From the NCBI GenBank assembly GCA_945883695.1, contig CAMCYK010000004.1:1-64000 (forward strand): a stretch of DNA of 64,000 bases, given 5' to 3'. The position numbers and the translations under genes are program-made. Shown here piece after piece: positions 63,420 through 64,000 of the stretch; position 1 is the stretch's first letter, and every line of letters starts with the position of its first letter. Under the pieces are notes generated by a model, which was not told the origin of the DNA, ran no database searches, and worked only from the letters and a program-made list of their open reading frames with translations. Source of the DNA: Akkermansia muciniphila (GTDB lineage Bacteria; Verrucomicrobiota; Verrucomicrobiia; Verrucomicrobiales; Akkermansiaceae).

Positions 63420-63461
63420 ATTGATGATTGATGATTGATGATTTTGGATTGTTGATTTTGA
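63420..63461. repeat. In-phase heptamer tandem repeat (6 units)
   Basis: ATTGATG ATTGATG ATTGATG ATTTTGG ATTGTTG ATTTTGA. Confidence 0.75.
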
Positions 63462-63549
63462 AAAGGTCCTTGGCAAAGCCGGGGCGGGCCACGCGGCCCC
63501 CCCCGATTTTGCCGGCCCGGCACTTTATCCCTCGTTCTCCGACTCCTTC

Positions 63550-64000
63550 ATGAAATCTCGATTCACAAATCTTTTTCTCACGGCGATCCCCGTGCTCTTC
63601 GCCGGCACGGCAATCGCGGCCACGACCTCCATCAACACGGGCAGCCTCGGAGGCGTCGCCAACGGCACCAACAGCGACACCGTCACCACCACAAGTCCCG
63701 GCCTGTTGGGCGGTGCCGACCGGGCGGCGGGCTACCCGACACCGTCAACCCCGGCGGCACTCACCACGATCCCTTTCCAATCGGGCCTCAACCCGGCCTC
63801 CAGCAGCGCCTTCACCATCGAGTTCTGGGCGAATCCGGCGTCGACCGCCGCCAATCCTAACAGCTCGCCGGTTATCAACCGGGTGTCCACCAACCCCCGC
63901 TCGGGCTGGGCCTTTTTCCAACGCACCGACGCCTGGAGCTTCGTCATGTACAGCGGCACCGGGACGGCTGCCGGCTGGGACCTCACCGGAGGGACCGCCA
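63550..64000 (+). CDS. Secreted LamG-domain protein (truncated by window edge)
   Basis: MKSRFTNLFLTAIPVLFAGTAIAATTSINTGSLGGVANGTNSDTVTTTSPGLLGGADRAAGYPTPSTPAALTTIPFQSGLNPASSSAFTIEFWANPAS...RSGWAFFQRTDAWSFVMYSGTG; frame open to the window end. Confidence 0.8.
   Translation, partial: MKSRFTNLFLTAIPVLFAGTAIAATTSINTGSLGGVANGTNSDTVTTTSPGLLGGADRAAGYPTPSTPAALTTIPFQSGLNPASSSAFTIEFWANPASTAANPNSSPVINRVSTNPRSGWAFFQRTDAWSFVMYSGTGTAAGWDLTGGTA

Noticed and set aside
63341-63523. N-terminal extension of glgB (MPGRQNRGGPRG...NQQSKIINHQSSIHDC...)
   Set aside because: Translates the heptamer repeat and flank; GTG at ~63340 begins the enzyme-like sequence.
1-64000. CRISPR array, rRNA operon, prophage or transposase genes
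   Set aside because: No spaced direct-repeat array, rRNA signature, phage structural gene or intact transposase/integrase was seen.

Overview
64-kb high-GC bacterial chromosome window. I infer Verrucomicrobiota (Verrucomicrobiaceae-like) from a Verru_Chthon cassette protein A homologue, a DUF1501 / DUF1549-DUF1553 pair, PVC-type haem CxxCH proteins and a PEP-CTERM protein. Layout: (i) truncated gltB and a tRNA-Thr at the left edge; (ii) a minus-strand block (1.9-15.8 kb) with a TIM-barrel isomerase, two sulfatases, Verru_Chthon A, DUF1501, DUF1549/1553 and FG-GAP proteins; (iii) a sugar-type ABC transporter operon containing an aroE-like gene (16-22 kb); (iv) a large LamG/TSP3 protein; (v) a polysaccharide-degradation-like operon (26.9-42.4 kb), then DUF1080, PEP-CTERM, Cu-monooxygenase/redoxin, heparinase II/III, LacI and SSS symporter genes; (vi) a Kai-like clock/signalling island (kaiB, PAS hybrid kinase, kaiC, second PAS hybrid kinase) among decayed genes (YihY/BrkB, YqjG, Ku); (vii) a glycogen branching enzyme and a truncated LamG protein. 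Two leads stand out. First, a 108-bp, ~96% identical inverted duplication (1815-1922 and 14420-14527). Each copy keeps the 3' end of one intact gene plus the orphaned 3' tail of the other, so it looks like the breakpoint scar of a ~12.5-kb inversion. Second, a KaiA-less kaiB/kaiC/two-kinase island whose kaiC is split by a +1 in a G7 run and seems to lack the Thr of the Ser/Thr phosphorylation pair. All calls come from reading the sequence and translations; no database search was run.
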